Source of the DNA: Sympetrum striolatum
Lineage: Eukaryota > Arthropoda > Insecta > Odonata > Libellulidae
DNA length: 64,000 nucleotides
Assembly: GCA_947579665.1 (NCBI GenBank)
Contig: OX388352.1
Location: 38,000,216-38,064,215 of the forward strand
Direction: 5' to 3'
Each line of letters opens with the position of its first letter. The stretch's first letter is position 1. The notes below the pieces were generated by a model. It saw nothing but the letters and a program-made list of their open reading frames with translations, made no database searches and had not been told where the DNA came from. The position numbers were made by a program, and so were the translations under genes. Below, piece after piece: positions 35,901 to 48,224 of the stretch.

Positions 35901-36800
35901 TGTTGAAGTTTGCATTTTTATTTAATATGATCCCGATTATGTAGTTCCACCTATTTAAGGCTTCTTCGATTGAATTTATTATTAAAGGAAGTATAACACC
36001 AATTACATTACTTAAATCTCAAAATTCGAAAATTACAGAAGTCTAATTAATTTTGAATTATATATAAAATTGGTAATTGTATCTCGTTTTGACACACGTA
36101 GAAAGAGACAAAGAATGTTTGAACGAAAATGTCTTAAAGCCGCTCTATCAAAACATTTTACTCCGTTTTTTAAGCTTAGTAACTATTATAAGAAAAATTA
36201 TAAATTGGAATCCATTTAGTTATTAGTGATTCTACAAACAATCACTTTAAAAGTTGGTCAAGAGTTTATTCATCTTTAAAGTAAAGCGAGTGGGGAATCT
36301 ATTGTAAAGCAATTTATGTTACATTACTCTTTTCACGGAAAACGGCAATTTTCATTCTCATTTACTATCATGAATACGTAATCATTTGTACAAATAATAT
36401 TAAAAAATTGCGAGATCAAGAAAATAAACTAAAAATAAAGTTCTAGATGCAACATATACTGAAATCACAAGTACGTTATTGAGCTCAGTTGAGAGTTCCA
36501 GAATCGTTTCAATACCTAAATATTCTGAAACTATAAATTATGAGGAGTAATTAAACCGTAAATGAGATCACTTAAAAGTGAAGATTCTAATAAATGAAAA
36601 ATTAATAATTTTCTCATCAACTCATGAGTAAATAGTGCTACTCAATGAGAGGAACTTATGGGGAAACCTTTTTCGCTATACTACTTTAATAGGACAAAGA
36701 CGTTTATGAACAAGTTGCATACGCAGATTATGTAATAATTCAATGGATGGGATTAGATATATTCTGGAATGAAATCGATCTGATATCATCTAAAATGTTA
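35901..36800. other. Non-coding stretch, nothing recognised
   Basis: AT-rich sequence; no feature supported. Confidence 0.5.
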
Positions 36801-36804
36801 GTAA

Positions 36805-37362
36805 CTGGGAGAGGACAGTTTTAGTCTCAATCTCGCCAGATCAGAAAAGTTGTACTTGAAAATAAAGCTGGACTCGAAATCGTTCTTTGATACGGATGAT
36901 ACCTATTCATACATGAAAGAGGAAGCTAATATCCATAAATTAGTAATAATGGCAAAATGGTATAGCTTGCGTACAAGATTAGCCACAAAATATTATAGAA
37001 CCATCATATTTGGAATGGCCTCATGCGGAAGCACTACGTTCACGTAAGCATTAGACAGAGTAGCTATTCTAAGGCTGGCAAAAATTGTCCAATGGAGAGT
37101 TCTGAGGCATATAGCACCACGCCAGTGGAAAGTCTGGAAAAATTTGCATACCACCACTTTAACTAAAGATGTAAGCAATGTCAGCGATGAAAGCGTTGAA
37201 CAAACATGGCATAAGCAGATGGTCCTCTTTCTAAGACCACTCAATTTAAAAATTATAAATGATCAACAAAATTGCATTCAGTTACCTGAGGGAGGATGGA
37301 TACTCTCTGCTAATTTTCTTAAACACAAGCAGACGAGTGTAGCTATATATAGAGGCACCTAA
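36805..37362 (+). pseudogene. Non-LTR (Jockey-like) retrotransposon RT C-terminal region
   Basis: A single frame interrupted by one stop (37045-37047) reads LGEDSFSLNLARSEKLYLKI, then ..TKYYRTIIFGMASCGSTTF. It continues ALDRVAILRLAKIVQWRVLR, HIAPRQWKVWKNLHTTTLTK, then GGWILSANFLKHK, stopping at 37360-37362. Y...I..G....G...., LR..KI.QWR.LR.I..A(P)W.V.N..LH..L....V is the usual post-palm layout in Jockey-clade elements. There it supports RNA-templated DNA synthesis at the target. The YADD core is absent. The single stop suggests it is younger than most relics here. Confidence 0.55.
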
Positions 37363-38990
37363 GAAACGGGAATTTTAACGGAGAACTGCATTATCCAAAG
37401 ACCCTTTCAGGGTACTGGGTGCCCATGCTATCATGCTAGACTCATGCTAGAGCCTGGAATCTGTCTGTAAGACAACTACAAGAGACCCAACGAAGTACTT
37501 AAAACCACCCTTGGGTACAGTAGTGATGTGGTTTTTATCTTACCAGGCATAAAATTAGAACTGATTTTTTCTGAAGGATACTATATTCCGAAAGGGATAC
37601 CAAAAGATTCATTTATATCCGCAGTTGCTAATGTACCAGCCATAAATTTTGGACAGATCGAAGTTTAACAATCCAATCGAAGTCTAACGGACTTCACGAA
37701 AGGTAACTATAATATAAGCAAATATAAAATAAGTTGTTTGAGCTATCCACTTATTGTTTATTATGACAACAATGAATATGCTCACAAAGAATCGTGTACC
37801 ATATACATGCATCTCACTGTCCTTCGTTGCGCTAAGTCTCGGGATATCATTCCTTTGGCGCTTTACTGTAAATGACCCACATAAACCTCCTTGCTCGACA
37901 ATTAACATTGTGAATAAGTACATATAAGTACAGTACATATCTAGACAATCCGATGCAATTGGTTGTTTTTGGAGCGATTTATGATCAACGGAATATAATT
38001 CATTACATTGATGGTAAGCCCGAGTTTGAAGACAAAAATAAACTTGGTGTAGAAGCTACATAAAAAACGATGATTAAAAGATGAGCTATTTGAGATTAAT
38101 TAAGTAAAACTGTCCTTGTTTAAGATACGATCTTGAACATTGAACATCATTATGTCTAACGCAGAGGATACCTCGAATATGTTTTAATTTTGCATGCTGA
38201 CAAATTTCATGGGACAGAGTAATATCATGTTAATTTTTAATTATGGGTCACCGATTTTTTATCGTAGCTATCTTCATTGATGACGTAACAATTATTTTCG
38301 GTTCGAAGTCAATTTAATGCTGGAGCAGAGCGGAGACTAGTGCTCGGCGTTGCCCACATTCATTCGTTGCATTAAATACTATAAAGTGAATCTTATATTT
38401 TTTTTAATCCTTCAAAATACGTTTTATCACTATACATATTACTAATTACATCAAATCCCAATAAAAAAGGAATGCTTATCCAACAGTTCCAGATTTTTAT
38501 TTTGGTAGTCCGAGGCTATATAAAAGTATTACATTTTGCTGGGAAATCTTCCGAGGATCTTGCCCCGTTTTATCCGCTATAAATGAAAAATTATTTCATT
38601 ACGCATCACTAAAAATCATTACTACGCGTTTTCTATTGAAAGTATTAGAGTAATTTAATGATGAAAGGTTTCTCAATAACGTAATATCAATCACAGTAAA
38701 TCGTCCACAAAAACTTTTCATTCCTGCTTGCCTATGAAATGAAGTCATATCATCAGTTTCAGAGAATTTTGTTCATGTAATCGAAGAGAACTGCTTAGAT
38801 GCAAATACTTAGCAATGATTTGACGTTTCTATACCAGGTGGTAGTGAATTGCGCATATATTGATATCATATGTGCTCATACATCCTGATAGCGACCAATG
38901 ATCAGAAAGGAGTCAAATTCTAGTTATTCTGTGAATCTTATGAAAAATTCTCCCTAAGAATGTTTTTGATGAGGTTCAAGTAACTCATAA
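37363..38990. other. Non-coding stretch, nothing recognised
   Basis: A GYYIPKG-like word at about 37594 is too isolated to call a gene. Nothing else was recognised. Confidence 0.4.
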
Positions 38991-39007
38991 GTCATAATCA
39001 CAAAATA

Positions 39008-39400
39008 AAACTTAGACCGCAAAGAACCAATATAGCTAAATACTCTTTCTTGAATAGAGGCATAGCAGAGTGGAACAAGTTACCTGGGGAGCTCTTTGAG
39101 TCCCTTCCTAAAAATCCAAAATCATTTAAAAAGAAATGTTCTGTATTGTTGTAGTGTGAACTTACTAGTATATGCTCAAATAATTGTGGAATTGTGTAAT
39201 CATATTTATATATAAAAAATTATAAGGTATTGGTAATTACAGTAATGTGATTTTTTTTCTTTTATTGGAATTATTAATTCATAGTATTATTTATGGATTG
39301 TATATTTATTTATTAATTGTATATTTTATATATTGAGATTAGCTGCCACCAGACTGGTGTCTAACTGCGGCGAAAATTGTAATAAATAAATAATAAATAG
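39008..39400 (+). pseudogene. Non-LTR retrotransposon 3' end: RT C-terminus, 3' UTR and A-rich tail
   Basis: KLRPQRTNIAKYSFLNRGIA, EWNKLPGELFESLPKNPKSF, KKKCSVLL then a stop at 39152-39154. R(T)N...YSF..R.I.EWN.LP......S...FK is the common C-terminal signature of CR1/Jockey/RTE-type elements. About 190 bp of 3' UTR follow, with GCTGCCACCAGACTGGTGTC, ending in an AATAAATAAATAATAAATA tail at 39379-39399. Upstream of about 38984 the frame is broken by a stop, so only the extreme C-terminus was inserted or survives. Confidence 0.75.
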
Positions 39401-39965
39401 TAACAACGGGACACTATGTGTGCAGATAGTAGAAAATATGTATGGCAACTCCAACTGTAGGAGATCTTGTGATGGAGATATATTATTCGAAGTTACAGAT
39501 TGTTATCCGAAAGTCATTATCCTAAACGAGGTATTAAAATTTTCAGATTTTTGCTGATTCCGGCGGATGGTTAACATACCGATGTACTATCAATTGAATG
39601 TGGATTTGTTGAAACCAGCTAACTAGCTGAAACCTAGATACCTCACTAACTGGAAGCGTAATAGCGTGTCCTAGATACCCAAGGTCCAGGAAGGGTGAGG
39701 AATACGAAGGTTTTTATTAGTAATTAGGTGTTAGGTTAGGTTCAGTTAATGAATTATAGTATGAAAGACCTCATCAAAATCATCCATAAAGTAGAAAAAT
39801 ATTTAAATTTATAAGTAGTTAATGTAGGTTTATAAATAGGATATATTATTATCAATTATATGCGGCTCTATACAATATATTTGGCTCTATTTTATAGCCT
39901 TTACGTCGATATTCTTATGAATCCATGCATATTGTCGTCAAACCGCAATGGAATTAATGGCTTGA
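39401..39965. other. Non-coding stretch, nothing recognised
   Basis: Contains TTAGGTTAGG at about 39729, two units only, not a telomere array. Confidence 0.4.
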
Positions 39966-40034
39966 AGAAAAATCGAAATATTCTTAATTCCACCTCTCTA
40001 CGGATGCACCTTTTGCAACCTTTTGTATAGCGGA

Positions 40035-40190
40035 ACAATTAACTTTCCGGGTCTCCAATTCCAGACTGAATAATATTCAACGCTCCCTGGATCAAACACT
40101 TATTAGATATATTGGGATGCGGTTCATATTGAATGTGAAAAATCACGAATCCTCTTCACTTGCCAGGTTTTCTCTCTTCAGAAGAAGTGT
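40035..40190 (+). pseudogene. Possible non-LTR RT C-terminal scrap
   Basis: A short frame reads SRLNNIQRSLDQTLIRYIGM then RFILNVKNHESSSLARFSLF. L..IQR..(L)....R.IGMR......... followed by a run of R/S residues resembles the tail of some non-LTR RTs (LE.IQ.RFLR.I..R). Stops flank it on both sides. The match is weak. Confidence 0.3.
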
Positions 40191-40290
40191 TGCAAAGTAA
40201 ATTACGCTGAATTATCCGAGTCTCTTTGCGTTTTCACTACAGATTAAGAGCAATGAGAAAAGGTTAAATTGGTGAAGAAATCTAACGTAA

Positions 40291-40825
40291 TACGCAAGAC
40301 TCTCACTAATTCGGCCCTCAATAATCTGGCCTCTCAGTAATCCGGCACCCTTTTTGTCGTAAAAGAGGACTATGGAGTAACGTAAAGAGTGCAAGCGTGG
40401 AAGCAAAATTGGGACAGGTGCAAGTGCATAGTAGAAGTGTTATATTTAGACTAGGAGGCACTAACTAACCATATTTGTATATAATACCGAAAACATATAT
40501 TAATTCATTAAAACCTAAATTACTTCTATAGTAAAATAAGCAATATTCCGTTTACTTGCTATATAATAGGTGCAATCCTTAGTTTTAAATTGACATGCCG
40601 CCTCTTATCGGTGAATTATCACACATTCATATCTAAGTATTAAGTTCTACATTACCATATATATCCTACGTAATACATTAAAATTATGTATTTCTCTTTA
40701 TGGCTGCGCACCGAAAACGTGGTCATGAGGCTATGGTCGTATACGCACTCTCGGTAATCCATCACTCACGCTAATCCGGCGCCCCCCTGTACAAGAAATT
40801 GCCGGATTAGCGAGAGTTTAGGGTA
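40291..40825. mobile_element. pogo/Tc1-type non-autonomous element, 531 bp
   Basis: The left end CGCAAGACTCTCACTAATTC (40293) mirrors the right end GCCGGATTAGCGAGAGTTTA (ending 40823), sharing ACTCTC(A/G)CTAAT(T/C)CGGC. Both ends are flanked by TA (40291-40292 and 40824-40825), the target duplication of Tc1/mariner/pogo elements. Subterminal CTCTC.GTAATCCGGC motifs repeat at both sides (about 40335 and 40750-40790). No coding sequence. Confidence 0.65.
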
Positions 40826-40829
40826 ATTT

Positions 40830-42285
40830 GATATTATCACTATGGTTTCCGCTCCAAAAACAATATGAGATCTTTAATCTCCGAGGCTTCCTAATCTACG
40901 AAGGGGAAGTCTTGGGGAACCGAAGACAAGGTGAGTGAGGCGCGTTTACTTGTAAGATGAATGCGGAAATTCCCGCGTTATCTGCCTCCTCTACTTATCT
41001 TTTACCCGTCTGCCTCGATATCCTTGCACAAGGTGGTGAGTCAGGCCATTACCATATCAAACTAAACCATGCCTCGTGGATTCGTAGGAGGAAAGAAGTC
41101 TTTTGCGTTGTTATTACCGAACCTCAGGCCCTTTCCTAATGAGGACGAATTTTCACTGACAAAAAAATTCGTACGGGCACGACCTTCAACAACTTCTTTA
41201 CTAACTAAGAAACGATATAATATTCCATGACTATCAGAGAAAAATTTTCAGGATGCATGTTTTTCCCATTAGCTTTTCCAAAGTGTTGCTGGATCACATT
41301 ACTAAATCATCTTTTTTCTATTTTCAGGGGTACCCGGTTTTTTAACTTCTCCTCGCCGATGGTACTGCGCATTTTTCAGTTGGAAGTAAACTGGTATGTG
41401 GAAACGGAGATTATTACTGTGAGTTAAAATGTGCATCCTCGTATGTTGTATGTTAAATTTGAAAAGGACTTCCGCATATATAATAATTTTATTGAATTCC
41501 GCTATTTATTTATACTTTTATTGATAATTGTCATTGTATATTCCTCTAAAGGTAAATGTCATTGGATATTTATGAAGATGGCAAAGCACTTCAAAGAGAG
41601 CAGGATACTTACTTTAATGACCAATAATATTTATTTTCCGAGAAAATTTTGAAGATACACGTTCCTAGGAGCTTGGCGGGGTTTTTGATCTATTAGGATG
41701 CTTACTGTGTATAATACTTACGCTAAAATAAAGTCGTGGTTGAATTTTCAATACACTATCTCAGATTATGTGCCAAATTCTATTAATCAGAATCCAAACC
41801 CTAAAATTACGTAATATATTTAATCTGCTTCTTCTTTAGAATGTTTTTGTTCAATCATTTTGAGATAATATAGTTAGATAAGTATCTGTAGGGTATTCAT
41901 ATGAAAATTTGAGAGTTGGGCTATCCTTAATGTATTGATTTTAACCTGAAATCCGGGAAATTTATTCAGAGAATCTTCATTGTGGTTTCTACTCGCGGAG
42001 GTTTATACATTTTCCATTAGTTACTGGTGATAGCAAAATTCAAGAAAGCAATTAATGGTGGAACATGTGTCCGTAATATCTGCAGAATTTTCATTATATA
42101 CTCTCTCTACAAAATAAGCTTCTGGCTTTAAATATATTTCTACGCACACTTCATTGCTGCGTGCAATGATTCATGATGCACTAAGTGTGTAAAATTGAGA
42201 ATAGTCTAATGGTATATGATATTTGTATACCATATTATAATTTACGGAATTCTTTCAGCAGTAACGTGTCCTTCCTTCTCAACAA
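40830..42285. other. Non-coding stretch, nothing recognised
   Basis: AT-rich sequence with no feature I can support. Confidence 0.5.
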
Positions 42286-42399
42286 AGAAATGTGTTTATC
42301 AGATATTCACAGATCTTGACGAAAAATCTACATAAATATAGGAGGAAAGAATTGAAATCTCTTTGGAATCCAACTCTATTATTAAAATTGATCTTCTCT

Positions 42400-42843
42400 A
42401 GCGTTTCTTGGTGGAATAACAGGTTTGACCGATGTATGAAGTGGGACAGTTTTTTTGCAGTCGAACCTATAAATCCTCCTGGAAGGAGTTTCATTAAACG
42501 AGCCACGGAACATAAAAATGCTCTTTTAAATAATTCTGAACAATCGCATTTTGCAGACTACCTTTTAGAAAATAATCACTCCTCCTCCTTTCCTCCCATT
42601 TTCCTTCATCGGGGGGTGCAATGAATAAAGATCAATCTGTTCGAAGAACTCCAAATTAAGCTTCACCAACATCATTCCTTCCAGCTGGCCAGCGAGTTCC
42701 TTTTTCAAAACAACCATTCACTTCTGCCTTACTCATCTCCCTCCTCAGACCGCAAAACAATGACTCTTCTCCACTATGACCTTCAAATTAGTTTCCCCTT
42801 TAAGCTTATCTTAACCGACTTCCCCCAGATTCCCAGGGTCTGA
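42400..42843 (+). pseudogene. Penelope-like element GIY-YIG endonuclease fragment
   Basis: One frame (to 42624) reads ..PINPPGRSFIKRATEHKNAL then QSHFADYLLENNHSS. After a frameshift near 42620 it continues IKINLFEELQIKLHQHHSFQ and ASEFLFQNNHSLLPYSS, stopping at 42841-42843. GRSF..R..EH, SHFA.YLLENNH and (N)LFEEL(E)I are the successive blocks of the PLE endonuclease domain, which cleaves the target for priming. The residues differ from the copy at 5153, so this is a different PLE lineage or a much older insertion. The RT is missing upstream. Confidence 0.7.
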
Positions 42844-42849
42844 TGAGGA

Positions 42850-43190
42850 GGGTGGAGAAAATGGTGATGAAATGTAGATATATGTAGAGGTAGCCCAATT
42901 ATTAAATTATAGCAAGGTTTTCTATTCTATCCTATATACCATAAACTTAAAGAAGCAGAAACGTCTATCAGCGTATATTAAGGAGACGATTTCTTAAAAT
43001 CCAGCATCTAATTAATTATTTCCGGTCCAAATTTCGAAAAGTTTTGCAAGAAAATTAAGTTTTCCATCTAAAAGGACTTTGAAAGTGTTATTTGTGCGCT
43101 GAAAATCCTTAATTCGTTCAAACGTAAAAAGAACATTTTTCGATTGATTCCAAGCTGAATTATGTTATATTTAACGAAAAAATTAAAACA
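42850..43190. other. Non-coding stretch, nothing recognised
   Basis: Probably PLE 3' flank and unique sequence. Nothing diagnostic. Confidence 0.4.
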
Positions 43191-43195
43191 TCTTT

Positions 43196-43425
43196 CGGGA
43201 TGGCTGCTTTAAACCTTTATGATATAATTTTAATTAGAGGTTTTAAATGTCCAATAGCCGTCCTCGTCGGCATTCTTTGTCTCATTGACCGGTATTTGGG
43301 GAAAACAAAAGTCACCGCACTTTTTAAGGGGGTACTTTTCGAGAAATGAGACGAGGAACGCCGACAAAGACGACTATTGTACTACGTACATTTTAAACCT
43401 TTAATTCTTTAGCAGCCGTTTTCCA
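43196..43425. repeat. Foldback inverted repeat
   Basis: Arm 43196-43286 (GGCTGCTTTAAACC, TTTTAAATGT, CAATAGCCGTC, CTCGTCGGCATTCTTTGTCT) pairs with arm 43343-43425 read in reverse (AAATGAGACGAGGAACGCCG, GACGACTATTG, ACATTTTAAACC, AGCAGCC). The loop is about 56 bp. Arms of about 85-90 bp are imperfect. Non-coding, MITE-like. Confidence 0.65.
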
Positions 43426-43949
43426 AATTTTATTTTTATGGTAGAATTCGAAACGTTACTGGAAAAGTTTTAGAGGTTTAAATGTAAAAATATTCCAATT
43501 ACAGTTCTTCAATAATGTAAACACCACCTTCGATACACTCTGACGATGATTCGCGAGCATGAGTACAGCGATCTTTATGTACAGCTGAATATCGTGATTT
43601 TTCTTGAACGGCGAGTCATGAAACCTGCTGCTGAAATTATTATATAATACAGCTAATTAGCTCAAATGGAATCAGAGGGCGATACGAATGGATTCTATAC
43701 TTAAAAAAGCGGTGCGACTCCATTTGGACTTACTGGACCGGAAAAGGTTAAATTTTTATGTATAGGACGATTATTTTCCTCTTTAAAATTGCTTTTTTTC
43801 AGAAATTTAATTCCACTTTGTTTTCAATTCTATTTCAAAGCTAAAAAAATATATATTAGTGTTACGATAAGATAACAAATAAATAGAAATATTATAGAAA
43901 TTTCTTCAGTATCCAACCCTATTCTCCATTACAATTATATAGCGTAGAA

Positions 43950-44100
43950 CATTCAGTACATTCCTACGCATGCCTCGTCGTTAGATTTATTGATTCGTGA
44001 GTCGAGAAGCGTAATAGAGCATTTTGGATTCCCAGGGACCAGTAAGGAAGGGTGGGGTGATCGCATATTTCGGAGACGTGATTAGATTTTGAGATATTCG
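43950..44100 (-). repeat. Dispersed repeat family X, copy 2
   Basis: CTACGCATGCCTCGTCGTTA, GATTTATTGATTCGTGAG, GGATTCCCAGGGACCAGTAA, GGAAGGGTGGGGTGATCGC and GACGTGATTAGATTTTGAG follow the same block order as the copies at 46165 (opposite strand) and 28150. Confidence 0.65.
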
Positions 44101-44230
44101 GACATTCAGTCAATAGCTTGTGAAACTTTTTTATAATACTGATAATTTCATGTTCATTGATGGGCGTATTTTAGTCAAACCTGGCTATTCTAGCAAAAAC
44201 ATTTTTGTCACACACGCACAAAGAAACATT

Positions 44231-44298
44231 CTGTAACCAGGATTCGAAGCCTGGACCACAGGGTTGTAAGAATAACGCTGACCACTATACCACCGATT
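44231..44298 (-). repeat. tRNA-like sequence (tRNA-derived SINE head or pseudogene)
   Basis: On the minus strand CGGTGGTATAGTGGTCAGCG is an A-box region close to that of Asp/Glu/Gly-type tRNAs. CCAGG..TTCGAAT..CCTGG forms a T-arm with a B box. The T loop has one extra base and no convincing acceptor or anticodon stem can be drawn. I therefore call it tRNA-derived rather than a tRNA gene. Confidence 0.5.
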
Positions 44299-44299
44299 T

Positions 44300-46160
44300 T
44301 TATAAACATATTCCATGTATACAAATACATCTAGCTACATACATTAATGTTGTGTACCGTAATAGTCTTTGTTGATGTTCAACTTTCCCATAAATTTAAA
44401 ATTTGATCATTGCTACTATGCGTGATGTTGTCATGTTAATTAAACTGTTCTGGGAAAGGAGAGATCACCTCTACTGTTTATTTAAATACATGATTGGCCA
44501 AAGTATGGATATTGGCAATGGCATACTAGGAGATGTCATACAGAGCAGTGAATGTTAAGCCATATCGGTTGCTATTTCACGAAATCCTTAGGCAAAGAAG
44601 GAAGAGAAATGGAGAGAAAATGTGCGTATGGAGAACCTGGCATGTACTGATATTTATATTTACTGCATTGGAAAAGAAATTTGCAATATGTGAATCTGGA
44701 AACAAAAAGGTTTGAGTAAAGTTCTTGGGGTACGTAGCTCAGCGAATTCCTTCAATTCAACTTTCTTCACAATTATTATGGGAATATAGCCCATCGCTGT
44801 AGGTTACGTATACGCCTTTGTCTGGCATAGTAAAGATTTAATGGAATATCATAACTTTTTTATCTTCGTTAACTGCACTACATTCTTTCGGTCGCAATAT
44901 TCATAGCTCTAATGTATATGACACTAACATTTTAGACCTGAAGAAACGAAACTGCAAGTGTTAAGAGTCCTTATTGTTGGGGTCCGTGTTAAGTTAAGGA
45001 TAAAAAAACAGAAACAAACAGGAGTCGGATTTCAGTCCGCAATGCATCTAGTACTGAATAAAAATCAAAGCACAGAGTATTTTTAAGAAAAAATCAAGTT
45101 TTTGATTATATATTCCATACAGTATCCAAATTAAATTTTTCCTTGAATATATCTCCTATTTCGGCTATGATTCATTAACCAATATTGTACTGGAAATTCT
45201 ATAGTGAGAACTTGACATGTATATAATGGTGAAAGATTGTCTTTTAATGTTAAATCGTCACAGAAGAATGCGTATTGACTCTCACACAGTCCTATTGGCT
45301 TTTTTAAGGCCAAATTTCTTTACATTTCAATGGTCTTATCCACCCATATTAATATGGTATGGTGATTTTACTAAATAATTCTGAAATCATTTCTCGCATA
45401 ATCAATGCATAGCTACAATTAATAGCTAATGGTAGCTCAATAATTCCAAGAAACAATAAAAATCTCTCGATTATCTGTTTTCCAGTTGCTTGAGAAGGAA
45501 TTTTCGGTTCTTCCATTCCATTTTGGTATGCTTATCGAAAGATGAATACTGTTTTGAATATCTTTATGACATGAAATATGCATCTATCCACTGTTCACCT
45601 CTCTGAATGAAAACGAAAGGAATAAATCATTACAAACTGCGTGAAAATGGATAATGGAAAATTCTTTTAGAGTAAATCAGAATGAAATAAAAGGGGGTTA
45701 TAGCAGTCGCTTCTCGGTTCACCGATATATTCATAAGGCTTCAATGCGTGTGCGACAAGCTTAACATCCCTTGGACAAGACTAGCATGCACATGTATTTT
45801 TGGTTTTATACAGGCCGTTCTGATATTGGTAGAATTATTTTTCCGCGATCGATATGCGAATGCAATCGATGCACGTATATTTTTAGTGATCGTGTGTCAC
45901 CGATAGAAGTGAGTCTACCGTGCGCGGTATGCTGAATTTCTCTAATGATGAAGGGAGAGGAAGCAAGCATATTGAAGCCTATTCCAATCGCTTCTCCAGC
46001 TCATTATCCACAAACAGAGCATGCAAAATAATATACGGAATAGGTTTCAATGTCAAGAAATATTTTCATGATGTAGTTCATAAATCTATGTGGCCGGAAC
46101 TTTCTTCGTTAATCATTAATGAGTTTGATTAACTTGACTCGCTCTTCGAAAAAAGGTTCA
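44300..46160. other. Non-coding stretch, nothing recognised
   Basis: ORFs at 44533-44715 and 45920-46132 (60 and 70 codons) have no recognised motif. No repeat partner was found. Confidence 0.4.
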
Positions 46161-46164
46161 TCCC

Positions 46165-46310
46165 ACATCAGAATCTAATCACCTTAACGAGACATGCGTT
46201 AGCCCCACCCTTACACATCGGCCCCTGGGAATATAGGACGTACTGTTGCGCCTCACGAATCAATAAATAACGATGAAGCATGCGTAGAAACTAAATGAAT
46301 GCTGTAAGCT
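46165..46310 (+). repeat. Dispersed repeat family X, copy 3
   Basis: GAATCTAATCACCTTAACGA, CCCCACCCTTACACATCGGC, CCCTGGGAATATAGGACG, GCCTCACGAATCAATAAATA and ACGATGAAGCATGCGTAGAA. This is the clearest copy and can serve as the family reference. Confidence 0.65.
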
Positions 46311-46802
46311 AGCTTATTGAAGTGAGGATGGAAGTTAGGTTCTGACATTAGAGACATATTCCCTTCCTAATTGCCCTGTTATCATCCGATGAAACTAGTG
46401 ATATCTGAAAATGTAATGCCTCCGTAGCAGGAGGGATTCTGTGAGTGATATCACGTTAGTACTAAAACTTTCAAAATTGCTTTACCTAAGTGTTCACCAA
46501 AAACGCATATTATCTTTCTACTTAGGTTTCCCATAGTGAATATTTCTGAAGGAAATGCTATTCAAAGAAAACATGGTTATGCTAAAAAAATATCCAGCCA
46601 GAATCTGAGAGTGTTTTAACTTGTCTGCCAAGAGTTTAGTTTCACGTAAGAACTACTGGTGGCACAGTTTATGACCTGCCAAGCTCTTCTCAACGATTAC
46701 GAGCTAATTATTCTTAGCGAATTCTAAAAAACTGAACTATTATCATTATTGTGCTATAAATTAAGTATTATTATTAATTGTCGGAAATTATGCTATAAAT
46801 TA

Positions 46803-46870
46803 ATTATTTATTTATTTATTCAACGGGATGTACCCTTTTGTTACAAAAGATGTCACAGCACCAATATAAC
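46803..46870 (-). repeat. 3' end of a non-LTR retrotransposon
   Basis: Read on the minus strand, TGTGACATCTTTTGTAACAA, AAGGGTACATCCCGTTGAAT ends in an (AATA)n tail (46804-46820). Such a terminus and simple tetranucleotide tail is typical of CR1/RTE-type insertions. No coding part was identified upstream (higher coordinates). Confidence 0.6.
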
Positions 46871-48065
46871 ATAGCAGAATTTAAAAGTATAAAATACAAT
46901 AAACAATAGGATTTTATAAGTATTAAATGTCACAAATATGGAAATTAATACCAAAATTATTGGATTTTAAGCATAAATATCACTATCATCATTATAAGTA
47001 ATAAAATTTACGTATAAGATGTTACAAGTAATAAACGTAAACAGCATTTGTGAAGAGAATAATTATTAAAGCTTTATGAAAAATAATAGAAACAGAATGC
47101 CAAATAAATTTTAACATTTATGATATTAGTACCAAGTGTCGGAAAAAATTAAAATAGCGCTCATTTAAAGTAGTATTCTCTGTTATTTAATATTCAATTT
47201 CAATAATATAAGACATATATGTAAATATACAGTAGTATAAAATATAATACTTGCACAGTAATAATAGTGGTGTTAAGCAAATAGCGGAATACAAGAAAAT
47301 GAGAAAAAATGCGATGCTCCTTTGAAAATGTAAGAAAAAATTTAAACGTATTCACGTAAGTCAGAGCAATAATTTCCGTTTTCACTTAAAAATGAATAGC
47401 CTGCCAAAAAATCGGAGTGCTATTGGATAGGAGAGCAAAAGCTTGAGAGAGTACCCTAAGAAAAGAATGTAGAAGATGATGAAACCAGTCCTGTCATAAC
47501 CATACAAATAATGCCTCTCTCTTCTCAAACACTCTATTTCCATTTGTTACCATGTGTATCAGTATGGTAAATCTTTGATTGCGGAGGTTGATCTCGTATT
47601 TATAGTAGAATGTTCGTCCTAAGAACGTATTTACTAGTTAATATTTTATAAACTCATTTTTTTCAAATTAACATATTAATATAGTTAAACTTTCTCATGC
47701 AGATCATTTTTGAAAAATATTCCAAATATCTTCCTTGTTTTACTTCTTTATTATGGTCTTAAACTGGCATTAGACAATATTACTTTTAGATAATCAAAGT
47801 ATTGATTTCAACTACCTTTATAATGAATCAATCTTACATTAGCAAACAAAATAGGATTTCCTATAGAATCAATGTATCGTATTTCGGTAATCAAAGTTAA
47901 TGCCACTGTTAAATTGAAGTCGATTATTAATGAATATTGGAAGTCCCATTATAACGTCGTTTACGCTTAACCTAACTGGTTAAACAGTGAGCTTTTCCAT
48001 ACTGAATATAACTGCTTGGTTGGTTGTATTATTTAAAAGTGCTTCGATATCTTAGATTATTTTGC
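46871..48065. other. AT-rich stretch, nothing recognised
   Basis: May include 5'-ward sequence of the minus-strand retroelement ending at 46803, but no coding trace was read. Confidence 0.4.
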
Positions 48066-48069
48066 ACAA

Positions 48070-48142
48070 GGGCTCCCACCTGGAATCGAGCCCGGGACCG
48101 CTTTCTCCAAAGGCAAACGCATTTCCCACTTGGATGGAGCCC
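48070..48142 (-). repeat. 73-nt tRNA-like sequence with intact acceptor stem
   Basis: Read on the minus strand it starts GGGCTCC and ends GGAGCCC, a perfect 7-bp acceptor stem. A T-arm-like segment CCGGG-CTCGATT-CCAGG follows, carrying a B-box-like core with one mispair. Two extra bases separate the T arm from the acceptor, and the D and anticodon arms do not fold convincingly. I call it a tRNA pseudogene or tRNA-derived SINE head. A related, more decayed copy is at 34335-34402. Confidence 0.5.
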
Positions 48143-48224
48143 CCAAAAAATAATTTATAAACAGGAAAATTCTATACTATCAATTACAAAAGTGTAACTG
48201 GCTTGAAACCTCCGTTAATTTTAA

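Noticed and set aside
37560..37667. GYYIPKG-containing frame reminiscent of a cytochrome P450 segment
   Set aside because: The surrounding P450 motifs are absent and the frame is short.
39720..39745. TTAGGTTAGG resembling insect telomere repeat
   Set aside because: Only about two units, inside ordinary sequence. GGGTTAGGTTGG at 35205 and GTTGGGTTGG at 54075 are similarly short.
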